Below, piece after piece: positions 29,240 to 36,462 of a stretch of 39,193 nucleotides of DNA (positions within the stretch are counted from its first letter, which is position 1; each line of letters starts with the position of its first letter). This DNA comes from Candidatus Tepidiaquacellales bacterium OLB5 (GTDB lineage: Bacteria > Bacteroidota > Ignavibacteria > Tepidaquicellales > OLB5), in NCBI GenBank assembly GCA_001567545.1, contig LLZO01000126.1, forward strand, positions 1 to 39,193, read 5' to 3'. The notes below the pieces were generated by a model. That model saw nothing but the letters and a program-made list of their open reading frames with translations, was not told the DNA's origin and did no database searches. Made by a program: the position numbers and the translations under genes.

Positions 29240-29721
29240 TGGGCAAAAAAAGGATAAGCGCAGGTTTATTAATGTACCGGATAGTAAACGATCAGCCTGA
29301 AGTATTTCTTGCACACCCGGGCGGACCATATTTTTTTAAAAAGGATGATGGTAACTGGAGCATACCTAAAGGTGAGCCTGATGAAAATGAAGAATTAATA
29401 ATGACAGCGATCCGTGAATTCCGGGAAGAAACCGGTATACTTCCGGCAGGTGAATATATTCCCATTGGTTCAATTACACAAAAAGGCGGTAAAGAAGTTC
29501 ATTGCTGGGCATTTGCCAGTGACCTTCCGCGTGATTATGTTCATGAATGCAATTATTTTGAAGAAGAATGGCCGCCAAACTCGGGTGAATATGTTGAATT
29601 CCCCGAAATCGATAAGGTCTCCTTTTTTTCTATCCAAGAAGCAAAAAAAAAGATCAAAGCAGCACAGATACCATTAATTGACAGACTAATCGATTATCTG
29701 AACTCGGAAAAGATAAACTGA
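29239..29721 (+). CDS. NUDIX hydrolase
   Basis: The 160-residue protein has a complete Nudix box from G45 to I67 (GEPDENEEL...REFREETGI), matching GX5EX7REUXEEXGU. Just before it is WSIPKG, typical of diadenosine-polyphosphate or small NTP-type NUDIX enzymes. The N-terminal SAGLLMYR and LAHPGGPYF fit the YjaD/AP4A-like group better than ADP-ribose pyrophosphatases, but the substrate is not certain. The start codon overlaps the stop of the glycosyltransferase gene (TAATG), so translation is likely coupled. A nine-A run at 29643-29651 is in frame here. The gene converges on the acetyltransferase, whose stop is 2 bp away. Confidence 0.88.
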   Translation: MGKKRISAGLLMYRIVNDQPEVFLAHPGGPYFFKKDDGNWSIPKGEPDENEELIMTAIREFREETGILPAGEYIPIGSITQKGGKEVHCWAFASDLPRDYVHECNYFEEEWPPNSGEYVEFPEIDKVSFFSIQEAKKKIKAAQIPLIDRLIDYLNSEKIN

Positions 29722-29722
29722 T

Positions 29723-30259
29723 TCACCCTTTCCATTCATCCTTTAGCAGACCGTACATATAACCGTCCCAAAATTCATCTTTGTACTGTGTTACTTTGCG
29801 TTTCATTCCTTCCCTTATAAAACCAAGACGTTCATAGCTTTTAATTGCTGCCGAATTATAAGAATAAACATTCAGCTCAAGCCTTCTTAAATGTAATTCA
29901 TTAAATGCATAGTTAATTACATGGCATAAAAGCTTATCAGCAATTCCCTGTCCCCTGAATTTCGGATCAACAAAAACCCTGCATATTGAGGCAGTTTTAA
30001 ACTTCCTGTCTACAGCTCCAAGCTCACACATCCCGGTCATCACATTTTCATTATTTAAGGATTTAAAGATTATTCTTGAAGGTTCATTTCCAGTGGTATT
30101 TTCAAAATATTTTTCAAGCTGTTCTATTGTTAGAGGGAAATTAAAAACCGGTCCGCACCATTGAATTAATGTTTTTTCATCTGCTGCCCAGCCAATTAAC
30201 TTACTTAGATCCGTTTTTTCAAGTTTTTCTGCCCTGAAATTATCATTCAATAAATTCAT
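29723..30259 (-). CDS. GNAT family N-acetyltransferase (RimJ/RimL-like)
   Basis: The 178-residue protein has a GNAT fold: an early L-x-W-A-x-D region, the acetyl-CoA loop VDPKFRGQGIADKLL at about 112-126, and the C-terminal LELNVYSYNSAAIKSYERLGF strand-helix, typical of the RimJ/RimL Acetyltransf_3 group. These enzymes acetylate protein N-termini, amino acids or small metabolites. Nothing here identifies the substrate. An AAAGG sits directly against the ATG. The gene is monocistronic and converges tightly with the NUDIX gene. It shares a 172-bp divergent promoter region (30260-30431) with yqgE, in which I see no clear operator. Confidence 0.85.
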   Translation of the reverse strand: MNLLNDNFRAEKLEKTDLSKLIGWAADEKTLIQWCGPVFNFPLTIEQLEKYFENTTGNEPSRIIFKSLNNENVMTGMCELGAVDRKFKTASICRVFVDPKFRGQGIADKLLCHVINYAFNELHLRRLELNVYSYNSAAIKSYERLGFIREGMKRKVTQYKDEFWDGYMYGLLKDEWKG

Positions 30260-30431
30260 CCTTTATGTTTATTTTCCGTTAAAATAATTTTAGCAATAAA
30301 AAAGATAAAAACACTATTGTTGTACAAAACTTATAATTATTTGTGATTTATGCAATCTACAATTATTTACAAATATATCATAATGTTAACCATTTCGAAT
30401 TCCGAAATTTAAAGTTATATTAGAGCCGACT

Positions 30432-30989
30432 ATGACAAAAGTAAAACCGGAAAAAGGAAAAATACTTATATCGGAACCCTTCTTAAATGATCCAAATTTT
30501 AAAAGAACAATCATTCTACTTACAGAGCATAGTGATGAAGGCTCGATTGGTTTTGTTCTGAATAAACCTACAGCATTCAGAATACATGAAGTAATTGAAG
30601 ATTTTCCTGAATTTGATTCACTGATTTATTACGGCGGTCCGGTGCAGTTAAATACACTGCAATTCATTTACAGGGGAGAAAATGTTATTGATGGCTCAAC
30701 AGAAATTGCCCCCGGACTTTACTGGGGCGGCAGTTTTGATATTCTTAAACAATTAATTAAGAGCCGCACAGTAAACCCCGGAGATTTCAGGTTTTTCCTG
30801 GGATACTCCGGCTGGACAGAAGGACAAATTGATGATGAGCTTGAATTGAACTCGTGGATAGTTTCAGGAACCGGTATTGAAAATATTTTCAGTAATGAAC
30901 CCGATAAGCTATGGCGTGATATCCTGAAAGGGATGGGCAAAAAATTTGCTATTCTTGCAAGCTTTCCGGATAATCCAAGTGTAAACTAA
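30432..30989 (+). CDS. yqgE: YqgE/AlgH family protein
   Basis: The 185-residue protein has the family signature at its N-terminus: GKILISEPFLNDPNFKRT, then TEHSDEGSIGFVLNKP. Later come YYGGPVQ, FLGYSGWTEGQIDDEL and a LWRDIL segment near the C-terminus. Length and order are normal for the family. No molecular function is established. AlgH was named for an alginate-regulation phenotype in Pseudomonas, and that does not transfer here. The gene is followed 14 bp later by a small membrane protein gene, so the two may form an operon. Confidence 0.9.
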   Translation: MTKVKPEKGKILISEPFLNDPNFKRTIILLTEHSDEGSIGFVLNKPTAFRIHEVIEDFPEFDSLIYYGGPVQLNTLQFIYRGENVIDGSTEIAPGLYWGGSFDILKQLIKSRTVNPGDFRFFLGYSGWTEGQIDDELELNSWIVSGTGIENIFSNEPDKLWRDILKGMGKKFAILASFPDNPSVN

Positions 30990-31003
30990 ATTTAAACTAT
31001 TAA

Positions 31004-31471
31004 ATGTATATATATTTACTTTCTGCACATTCAATTATCAGATGGTTTGTTGTAATTGGAGTTATTTATACCTTATTCAGGGCTTATTCCGGTTTATTCA
31101 GTGAACGCAGTTACGGCAAAAATGATGATATTGCAAGGAAATACACAGTGATATCAGCGCATATCCAGTTTGTTTTGGGTATACTGCTTTATTTCTTTGG
31201 CCCGCTAACGAAATATTTTATGAGCAATTTCAGTACAGCAGTAAAAGTAAAAGAGATCAGATTTTACGGAATGGAGCATTCAGTTGTTATGCTCCTTGCA
31301 ATAATTTTATTGACGATCGGTTCCGCAATTTCAAAAAAGAAGACTGAAGACAGTGCAAAATTTAAAACCCTGGCAATATGGTTTACAATTGCGCTGATTC
31401 TGATATTGTTAATGACTCCATGGCCTTTTTCAATGTTTTCTGAAAGGCCGCTGTTCAGACTGTTTTATTAA
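31004..31471 (+). CDS. Small four-helix membrane protein, possible cytochrome-b-like
   Basis: The 155-residue protein has four hydrophobic segments, at about 7-28, 48-68, 90-108 and 122-142. It has histidines at or near helix ends (H9 in LSAHSIIRW, one in ISAHIQFVLG, one in GMEHSVVML). Similar proteins in Bacteroidota are often labelled hypothetical or cytochrome b. The spaced histidines would allow haem binding, but that is only a suggestion. It follows yqgE by 14 bp. Its TAA overlaps the stop codon of the convergent metallophosphoesterase by two bases (TTAA), leaving no room for a terminator. Confidence 0.65.
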   Translation: MYIYLLSAHSIIRWFVVIGVIYTLFRAYSGLFSERSYGKNDDIARKYTVISAHIQFVLGILLYFFGPLTKYFMSNFSTAVKVKEIRFYGMEHSVVMLLAIILLTIGSAISKKKTEDSAKFKTLAIWFTIALILILLMTPWPFSMFSERPLFRLFY

Positions 31472-32616
31472 CCTTTAAAGCTGATTTCAATTAATAATAT
31501 TTCAGGCCTGCTGCCGGTTCTAACCGGGGGTCCCCAGGTTCCGGCTCCGCTGCTGATATAATAATGAGTATTTCCTTTTTGTTTATAACCCCTGCTTACT
31601 TCATAAACTTTTTTTGTAATGTAGTTAAACGGCCAAAGCTGCCCGTGGTGAGTGTGACCGCTTAACTGAAGGTCAACACCGTTTTCTTCAGCTTCGTTAA
31701 GCTTTGCAGGCTGATGGTCCATTAATATTACAGGCAGCGAACTGTTTAAACCGGAAAGAATTTCATGTAAAGATTTCCTTTTTATGCCTGCAAACCCCCG
31801 CGATGAACGGTCTTCCCTGCCTGCAATGTAAAAAGAATTTTCAATTAATAAAACTTCATCCCTTAATACCTTAATACCGTGCTCCTGCAGATACTTAACG
31901 GCAGGTTCAACCCCGCCTATATATTCATGATTTCCGGTTACTGCATATACCCCGTATTTAGAGCTTAATTCTCTTAACAATTCACCTGCATTTTGCTTTA
32001 TTACCGGACCGATGTCTTCATCCACAATATCACCGGGCAATAATATTATATCCGGATTTAATAAGTTGATCTTCTCAACAATATCCTTCAGCCTGCCCCT
32101 GTTAATTATTGTTCCCAGGTGTAAATCGGAAGCAGCGGCAATTTTTAATGTTTTTAATTTTCCGGCAGGTTTGTTAATAGCAAGTTTAATAGTTTTTAAA
32201 GCAGGGCTTTTAGCATTAATAAAACCGGCTGCTACAATTAAAAATACGGCTGAGTTAACCGCTATAAAGAAAAGAAAATTATTTTTTTCGGAATAAAAAT
32301 TTCCGGGGAATATTTTAAATATTAAATTTACCAGCTGCGCAAGATCTATTAATACCGTAAAGAATAAAAAATAAACCATAGCAGCCAGCCAGAATGAACC
32401 AACCCACACAAAAAAAGCGCTGAGGCTGTTCAGGAATTTCCGCTCAAGGAATCTGCCCGCTATATATGATAAAAACAAAAACAGGAAAATGAAACTGTAA
32501 ACAGTTTTTAAACCTGGGGGTAATGAATTTAGCCCGGTAATATAGATATAATAGTTTACCAGTGTGTAAACACTTAAAACTATTGTTAAGAATACAATAA
32601 ATTGAGATTTTTTCAA
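31468..32616 (-). CDS. Membrane-anchored metallophosphoesterase (YkuE/YaeI-like)
   Basis: The 382-residue protein has four or five transmembrane helices in residues 1-140. A calcineurin-like phosphoesterase domain follows with all metal-binding motifs: ASDLHLG, LPGDIVD, TGNHEY, a histidine in MDHQP, and SGHTHHGQ. Relatives such as YkuE and YaeI are membrane-associated phosphoesterases or UDP/lipid pyrophosphatases. The specific substrate here is not clear. The start is a TTG at 32614-32616 leading straight into KKSQFIVFL, with no good ribosome binding site and no internal ATG near. It is flanked downstream by the overlapping stop of the convergent gene. Confidence 0.87.
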   Translation of the reverse strand: MKKSQFIVFLTIVLSVYTLVNYYIYITGLNSLPPGLKTVYSFIFLFLFLSYIAGRFLERKFLNSLSAFFVWVGSFWLAAMVYFLFFTVLIDLAQLVNLIFKIFPGNFYSEKNNFLFFIAVNSAVFLIVAAGFINAKSPALKTIKLAINKPAGKLKTLKIAAASDLHLGTIINRGRLKDIVEKINLLNPDIILLPGDIVDEDIGPVIKQNAGELLRELSSKYGVYAVTGNHEYIGGVEPAVKYLQEHGIKVLRDEVLLIENSFYIAGREDRSSRGFAGIKRKSLHEILSGLNSSLPVILMDHQPAKLNEAEENGVDLQLSGHTHHGQLWPFNYITKKVYEVSRGYKQKGNTHYYISSGAGTWGPPVRTGSRPEILLIEISFKG

Positions 32617-32701
32617 TAAATAATAATACCGAATGTGTTATCTAAGACGGGAAAATTGGAGTTTTATTTTAGCATTTATTCTTCCTATGATTCAAAGAGT
32701 T

Positions 32702-32734
32702 ATTCAACGGATGACTTAGAGTCATCCGTTGAAT
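32702..32734. repeat. Palindrome copy 1 (15-bp arms) at the thioesterase 3' end
   Basis: ATTCAACGGATGACT and AGTCATCCGTTGAAT form perfect 15-bp arms around TAG. The thioesterase stop codon (32722-32724) lies inside the right arm. A second copy is at 33202-33230. It probably acts as a transcript-end hairpin for the thioesterase gene, but it is a repeated sequence rather than an ordinary terminator. There is no T run. Confidence 0.85.
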
Positions 32735-33142
32735 GGTTTTAAAATAATATAATTTACCTGTGCAACTGCTACATGAACATTGTTCATATCGTAAAGATCA
32801 ACTGCAACAGGGGCAAGTGTTCTACCGTGTTTGATAACCCTTGCGACTGCTCTCACATCTGTTCTGCAGGCAGCCAGAAAACGGATATTCATATCGGTTG
32901 TCGTAATTTTTGCTTCAGCCCCGGCAAGCGTAAGCAGCGCAAATGCGCTAATTGAATCAGCCACTGTCATAAGCAGTCCGCCATGAAACGATTCATAAAT
33001 TCCGTCATACTTTTTATCATGTTTCACAACAGCTTCGCAGATGCCGTTATCCATTTCAATAAAATCAAATCCAAGAGTATCAACTATCGGGATTTTTTTT
33101 TATCCGTTTTAAAACATCCTGCTTTACAGATTTACTTTTCAT
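32722..33142 (-). CDS. PaaI-like hotdog thioesterase, broken by a +1 frameshift
   Basis: The main part (from ATG 33052-33054) has the hotdog thioesterase core: FHGGLLMTVADSISAFAL, the active-site loop and central helix of the PaaI group, and a following DMNIRFLAACR strand. The true start appears to be ATG 33140-33142. From there the frame reads MKSKSVKQDVLKRIKK and stops soon after a run of nine A/T at 33093-33101. With eight, it continues as IPIVDTLGFDFIEMDNG into the core, giving 139 residues, a normal PaaI length with the expected LGF-x-x-x-E lead-in. Its likely role is acyl-CoA hydrolysis, with unknown acyl group. The last codons lie inside a palindromic repeat. Confidence 0.8.
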
Positions 33143-33163
33143 AAATTAAAATTTGTATTTCAT

Positions 33164-33190
33164 AAAAAAAGAGCGGGTATTTCCGCTCTT
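33164..33190 (-). terminator. Intrinsic terminator downstream of livH
   Basis: AAGAGCGG (33169-33176) and CCGCTCTT (33183-33190) form an 8-bp stem. On the minus strand it is followed by seven T. It lies 40 bp beyond the livH stop, past palindrome copy 2. Confidence 0.85.
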
Positions 33191-33201
33191 AGAAATAAAA
33201 A

Positions 33202-33230
33202 TCATCGGATGACTTAAAGTCATCCGATGA
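33202..33230. repeat. Palindrome copy 2 (14-bp arms) at the livH 3' end
   Basis: TCATCGGATGACTT and AAGTCATCCGATGA form perfect 14-bp arms around a single A. The core matches copy 1 (32702-32734) at 24 of 27 positions. Two of the three differences are a paired change that keeps the stem (A-T in copy 1, T-A in copy 2). It sits three bases beyond the livH stop, before a separate T-tailed terminator. Confidence 0.85.
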
Positions 33231-33233
33231 ATA

Positions 33234-34145
33234 TTAAACTTTTTCTATTTCTTTCTTGCCCAGTATTCCGGTTGGCTTAAACAAAAGTATTAAAATCAAT
33301 ATACCGAATGCAATAGCATCACGGTACGTTGGAGAGATATAGCCTGTTACAAATGTTTCAAGCAGTCCTATTATCATACCGCCTATTGCTGCGCCGGGAA
33401 TATTACCTATTCCTCCCAGAACAGCAGCAACAAATGCTTTTAAACCGGGAAGGATACCCATAAGCGGATCAATACTCGGGTAATTTAATCCGTACAGAAT
33501 CCCTGCTGCTCCCGCAAGCGAAGAACCGATAATGAAAGTAAAGCTTATCACTGCATTAATGTTAATTCCCATAAGGCTTGCTGCAGTCGGATTGTATGAT
33601 ACTGCCCGCATTGCAGTGCCTATCTTTGTTTTCATAACAATAAGCCTAAGTACTGTCATTAATATTCCCGCAGTAATAAGCACTACCAGCGGATTAGAGC
33701 CTATTACAGCGCCAGCCAGATTTACGACCGGCTTATTTTCAAGCAGAGTGGGAAAAGATTTCGGGTCCGCCCCGAAAACAAGCTGTCCGCCGTATTCCAG
33801 GAATAACGATACCCCGATTGCTGTAATTAATATTGTAAGCTTGGGTGATTTACGAAGCGGTTTGTAGACAAGCTTTTCAATTGTAAATCCAAGCAGGCTG
33901 CAAATCAGCATTGCCCCGAGCAGAATAGCAATAGCCATTGCCAGTGATGTAAATCCCCCGCCGGTTGAAAAAGCAAATACAATTCCCAGGTAATAACCTG
34001 AAAATGCGCCTATCATAAACACATCGCCGTGCGCAAAGTTGATAAAACGGAGAATACCGTAAATCATAGTATAGCCAAGCGCAATCAAAGCATAAATGCT
34101 TCCAAGTGAAAGTCCGTTAAATACCTGCTGAATAAATTCCGTCAT
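33234..34145 (-). CDS. livH: Branched-chain amino acid ABC transporter permease LivH
   Basis: The 303-residue permease has eight or so hydrophobic helices and the typical opening IQQVFNGLSLGSIYALIALGYTMIYGILRFINFAHGD. Near the end is LGGIGNIPGAAIGGMIIGL, the EAA-like loop of LivH/LivM permeases. Length is normal. LivH pairs with LivM, the ATPases LivG/LivF and the binding protein LivK to import branched-chain amino acids or related substrates. Only livK is nearby, and it lies upstream beyond the four-helix-bundle element. livM, livG and livF do not follow, since the next gene is the thioesterase. The start ATG abuts an array of 8-bp repeats with no recognisable Shine-Dalgarno. Confidence 0.9.
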   Translation of the reverse strand: MTEFIQQVFNGLSLGSIYALIALGYTMIYGILRFINFAHGDVFMIGAFSGYYLGIVFAFSTGGGFTSLAMAIAILLGAMLICSLLGFTIEKLVYKPLRKSPKLTILITAIGVSLFLEYGGQLVFGADPKSFPTLLENKPVVNLAGAVIGSNPLVVLITAGILMTVLRLIVMKTKIGTAMRAVSYNPTAASLMGININAVISFTFIIGSSLAGAAGILYGLNYPSIDPLMGILPGLKAFVAAVLGGIGNIPGAAIGGMIIGLLETFVTGYISPTYRDAIAFGILILILLFKPTGILGKKEIEKV

Positions 34146-34148
34146 AAC

Positions 34149-34187
34149 AAATAGTGAAATAGAGAAATAGTGAAATAGTGAAATATC
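34149..34187 (+). repeat. Left inverted array of 8-bp unit AAATAGTG
   Basis: Starting four bases before the livH start (reading away from it), the plus strand reads AAATAGTG, AAATAGAG, AAATAGTG, AAATAGTG, then a decayed unit. It is inverted relative to the array at 34609-34640, and the two bracket the four-helix-bundle gene. Confidence 0.85.
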
Positions 34188-34545
34188 ATTTTCTTTTGGA
34201 TTTTGCTGTTTTCCTGGATACAGACATCACTTTTATTAATTCATTTGTTTCATTATACAACGGCAATAATTTTTTTTCAGAAACAATTTCCGATTCCATA
34301 AGCAATTCCAGCCAAAATGCTGATTCATCAGCTTCTTCGACAACGATTGAAAGTTTAGCATAAAATTCAGCGGTCGATCTGCCTCTTGTTGCAGCTCTGA
34401 AATTTGCACCAACGGAGCACCCTGATCTTAGCAGTTGTTTACCAATAACTCTTGCTTCTTCAGTTTTTGGAAGTGACTGAAACAGTTTGATAATTCTTAA
34501 AGCAAAATTTTTAGTTCTTATTCTGAATTCATCATTAAATCCCAT
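34186..34545 (-). CDS. Four-helix-bundle protein (23S rRNA intervening-sequence protein family)
   Basis: The 119-residue protein matches the S23/TIGR02436 four-helix-bundle family: IRTKNFALRIIKLFQSLPKTEE, then the hallmark LLRSGCSVGANFRAATRGRS, then FYAKLSIVVEEADESAFWLELL, with a basic C-terminal tail. The family was first found inside 23S rRNA intervening sequences and is also related to Avd of diversity-generating retroelements. Its own function is unclear, and nucleic-acid binding is likely. A good AAAGGGA lies upstream of the ATG. It is inserted between livK and livH on the same strand, bounded by inverted arrays of an 8-bp unit, and its stop codon overlaps the left array. No reverse transcriptase is near. 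Confidence 0.9.
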   Translation of the reverse strand: MGFNDEFRIRTKNFALRIIKLFQSLPKTEEARVIGKQLLRSGCSVGANFRAATRGRSTAEFYAKLSIVVEEADESAFWLELLMESEIVSEKKLLPLYNETNELIKVMSVSRKTAKSKRK

Positions 34546-34608
34546 TTAAATATCCCTTTCTGTTATTTTAAGATTTAAGAAAAAGTCAGGATAAACGAAA
34601 TTCTAAAT

Positions 34609-34640
34609 CGCTATTTCACCATTTCACAAATTCACTATTT
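34609..34640 (-). repeat. Right inverted array of 8-bp unit AAATAGTG
   Basis: On the minus strand, directly overlapping the livK stop codon, the units read AAATAGTG, AATTTGTG, AAATGGTG, AAATAGCG. It is the inverted partner of the array at 34149-34187 and more diverged from the unit. Confidence 0.8.
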
Positions 34641-35778
34641 ATGGTTGAACTGTTTCTTTATATTTAAATTGCCCGCCTTTGATTTCAAGTATAACTGCAG
34701 GTTTAACAGCATTGCGCTGTTCGTTAATAGAGATCTTTCCGGTTACTCCCATAAAATCCTTTGTTTTGGCAAGTTCATTCTTAACTTTTTCGGGTTCGGT
34801 TGAGCCTGCTCTTTTCATAGCATCAAATAAAATCAAGCCTGCATCATAAGCAAGAAAGCTCATAGCATCAGGCATTGCATTATATTTTTCTTTATACTTT
34901 TTAATAAAGTTCTGGATTGCCGGGTCTGGATTTTCAGTGGATACATGCGTTGAAAAATAGCATCCTTCAAGTGCATCTTTGGCTTTGCCTTCGGTAAGCT
35001 TTTCTGATTCCCATCCGTCACCGCCGAAAAGCGGAACTGTTATGCCTATTTCGCGGGCCTGGATAGCAATTAAGCCAACATCTGTATAATATCCGGGAAT
35101 AAAAATTGCCTCCGGATTTTTTGATTTAATTGCTGTTAGCTGCGCTTTAAAATCCTTGTCACCTGCGCTATATGACTGAACTTCAATAATTTCTCCTCCG
35201 GCAGCTTTGAATTCTTTTTCAAAGAAATCTGCAAGCCCTGTACTGTATGCATTTTTTACATCTTTTAATACAGCTACTCTTTTTACCTTTAACGAATTTA
35301 TCGCAAACTTTGTAAGCACTGTTGCCTGGAACGGGTCAATAAAACAAACCCTGAAAATGTAATCGCCAATTGCGGTTACTTCGGGATTTGTTGATGCAGG
35401 GGTAACCATAGGAATCTTATTCTGCTGGCAGATAGGAGCTCCGGCTTTACTATTGGAAGATGCAACCTCACCAATAACAGCAACCACATTATCATTCTTG
35501 ATAAGTCTTTGTACTACTGTCTGTGATTCAGACGGTTTACCCTGGTTATCATAAGTAATCAGCTTTATCTGCTTTCCGTTAATTCCGCCGTTATTGTTCA
35601 TCTCTTCTACTGCAAGTTTTAATCCATTGGTCGAAGAGATTCCAAATGTTGCATTGGGTCCTGTTAATGATGCAAATTCACCAATCAGGATTTCGTTGCC
35701 ACCGCCCTTATTGCAGCCAGTGAAAGATAAAAAAATTACTGCTGTTAAGGCAAGCATACTGAAAAAGTATTTTTTCAT
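34639..35778 (-). CDS. livK: Branched-chain amino acid ABC transporter binding lipoprotein LivK
   Basis: The 379-residue protein has a lipoprotein signal (FLSFTGC, lipidated C22). A periplasmic type I binding fold of the LivK group follows: ILIGEFASLTGPNATFGIS, GLKLAVEEMNNNGGINGKQI, then NVVAVIGEVASSNSKAGAPI and VTPASTNPEVT. It should deliver branched-chain amino acids or a similar ligand to the LivH/LivM permease. The ligand cannot be fixed from sequence. It is the first gene of the livK-element-livH block. The 135-bp gap upstream (35779-35913) is AT-rich and must hold the promoter. I see nothing else in it. Confidence 0.9.
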   Translation of the reverse strand: MKKYFFSMLALTAVIFLSFTGCNKGGGNEILIGEFASLTGPNATFGISSTNGLKLAVEEMNNNGGINGKQIKLITYDNQGKPSESQTVVQRLIKNDNVVAVIGEVASSNSKAGAPICQQNKIPMVTPASTNPEVTAIGDYIFRVCFIDPFQATVLTKFAINSLKVKRVAVLKDVKNAYSTGLADFFEKEFKAAGGEIIEVQSYSAGDKDFKAQLTAIKSKNPEAIFIPGYYTDVGLIAIQAREIGITVPLFGGDGWESEKLTEGKAKDALEGCYFSTHVSTENPDPAIQNFIKKYKEKYNAMPDAMSFLAYDAGLILFDAMKRAGSTEPEKVKNELAKTKDFMGVTGKISINEQRNAVKPAVILEIKGGQFKYKETVQP

Positions 35779-35913
35779 GTGCTTTAAATTGTTAATTATT
35801 TAATAGAATAGTTACCAATTATACCGATTTTGTGATTTATATTCAATTAATTAAAATTGCCTGTATAAATAAATAATATAATTTTCAAAAAATTTATTTT
35901 AATGGTTTCTGTA

Positions 35914-36444
35914 TTATTGGAGAGCTTTTAATAGTGTTTCAAAATAAAGCTTTTCTTTGGTTTCACCGAATGTTTCTGTTTTGGAACCAAACTCTTCCTT
36001 TTCTCCAGTAAGAGCGTAACCGCGCCTGATATAATATTCAATAAGTTCACTTCGCCTGCCTATTACTTTCATTCTAATTTCATCCAGCTTCCATTCATTT
36101 TTAGTAATACTCTCGCATTCTTTTATAAGGATTTTTCCGATGCCTTTAGACTGGTAATTTACATCAACTGAAAGCATACCTAGATATGAATATGAACCCG
36201 CATGTTCCAGATGAACGCAGCCAATGATGCTTCCCTTAATTAATGCAAGGATAATTAAATCATTTTTGCGTTCGATAATTTCCTTCACCTTTTCTTCTGT
36301 GATCCTTATACCGCTTAAAAAATCTGCTTCAGTTGTCCATCCTTTTCTGGAATTTTCGCCGCGGTAAACAGAGTTTACAAGTGCTGTAATTTCTTTTGCT
36401 TCATTAACTGAAGCAGTTTTCAGTTCAATATTATTTACATTCAT
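35914..36444 (-). CDS. GNAT family N-acetyltransferase
   Basis: The 176-residue protein has an Acetyltransf_1-type GNAT fold: LVNSVYRGENSRKGWTTEADFL near the N-terminus, a LGMLSVDVNYQSKGIGKILIKECE acetyl-CoA-binding strand-loop-helix at about 90-112, and a C-terminal EYYIRRGYALTGEKEEF. Proteins of this pattern, with the RKGWTTEADFL region, occur widely as uncharacterised GNAT enzymes. The substrate is unknown. It sits alone between the liv block and the transglycosylase gene. A terminator serving the upstream neighbour separates it at 36463-36487. Confidence 0.85.
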   Translation of the reverse strand: MNVNNIELKTASVNEAKEITALVNSVYRGENSRKGWTTEADFLSGIRITEEKVKEIIERKNDLIILALIKGSIIGCVHLEHAGSYSYLGMLSVDVNYQSKGIGKILIKECESITKNEWKLDEIRMKVIGRRSELIEYYIRRGYALTGEKEEFGSKTETFGETKEKLYFETLLKALQ

Positions 36445-36462
36445 TATAACCGGTTTAAAACA

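Larger units (their letters stand above)
34149..34640. mobile_element. Candidate IVS-like element: four-helix-bundle gene between inverted 8-bp arrays
   Basis: The inverted arrays at 34149-34187 and 34609-34640 enclose the four-helix-bundle gene and occupy the whole livK-livH gap. In the operon transcript the arrays could pair over about 30 bases, looping out the gene. This resembles the layout of 23S rRNA intervening sequences that encode the same protein family. No transposase or target-site duplication is seen, so mobility is inferred from context only. Confidence 0.5.

Noticed and set aside
34149-34187. Octamer array as a CRISPR
   Set aside because: The units are contiguous with no spacers and are only 8 bp long. 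There are no cas genes.
34186-34545. Four-helix-bundle protein as Avd of a diversity-generating retroelement
   Set aside because: No reverse transcriptase, template repeat or variable repeat is present in the window.
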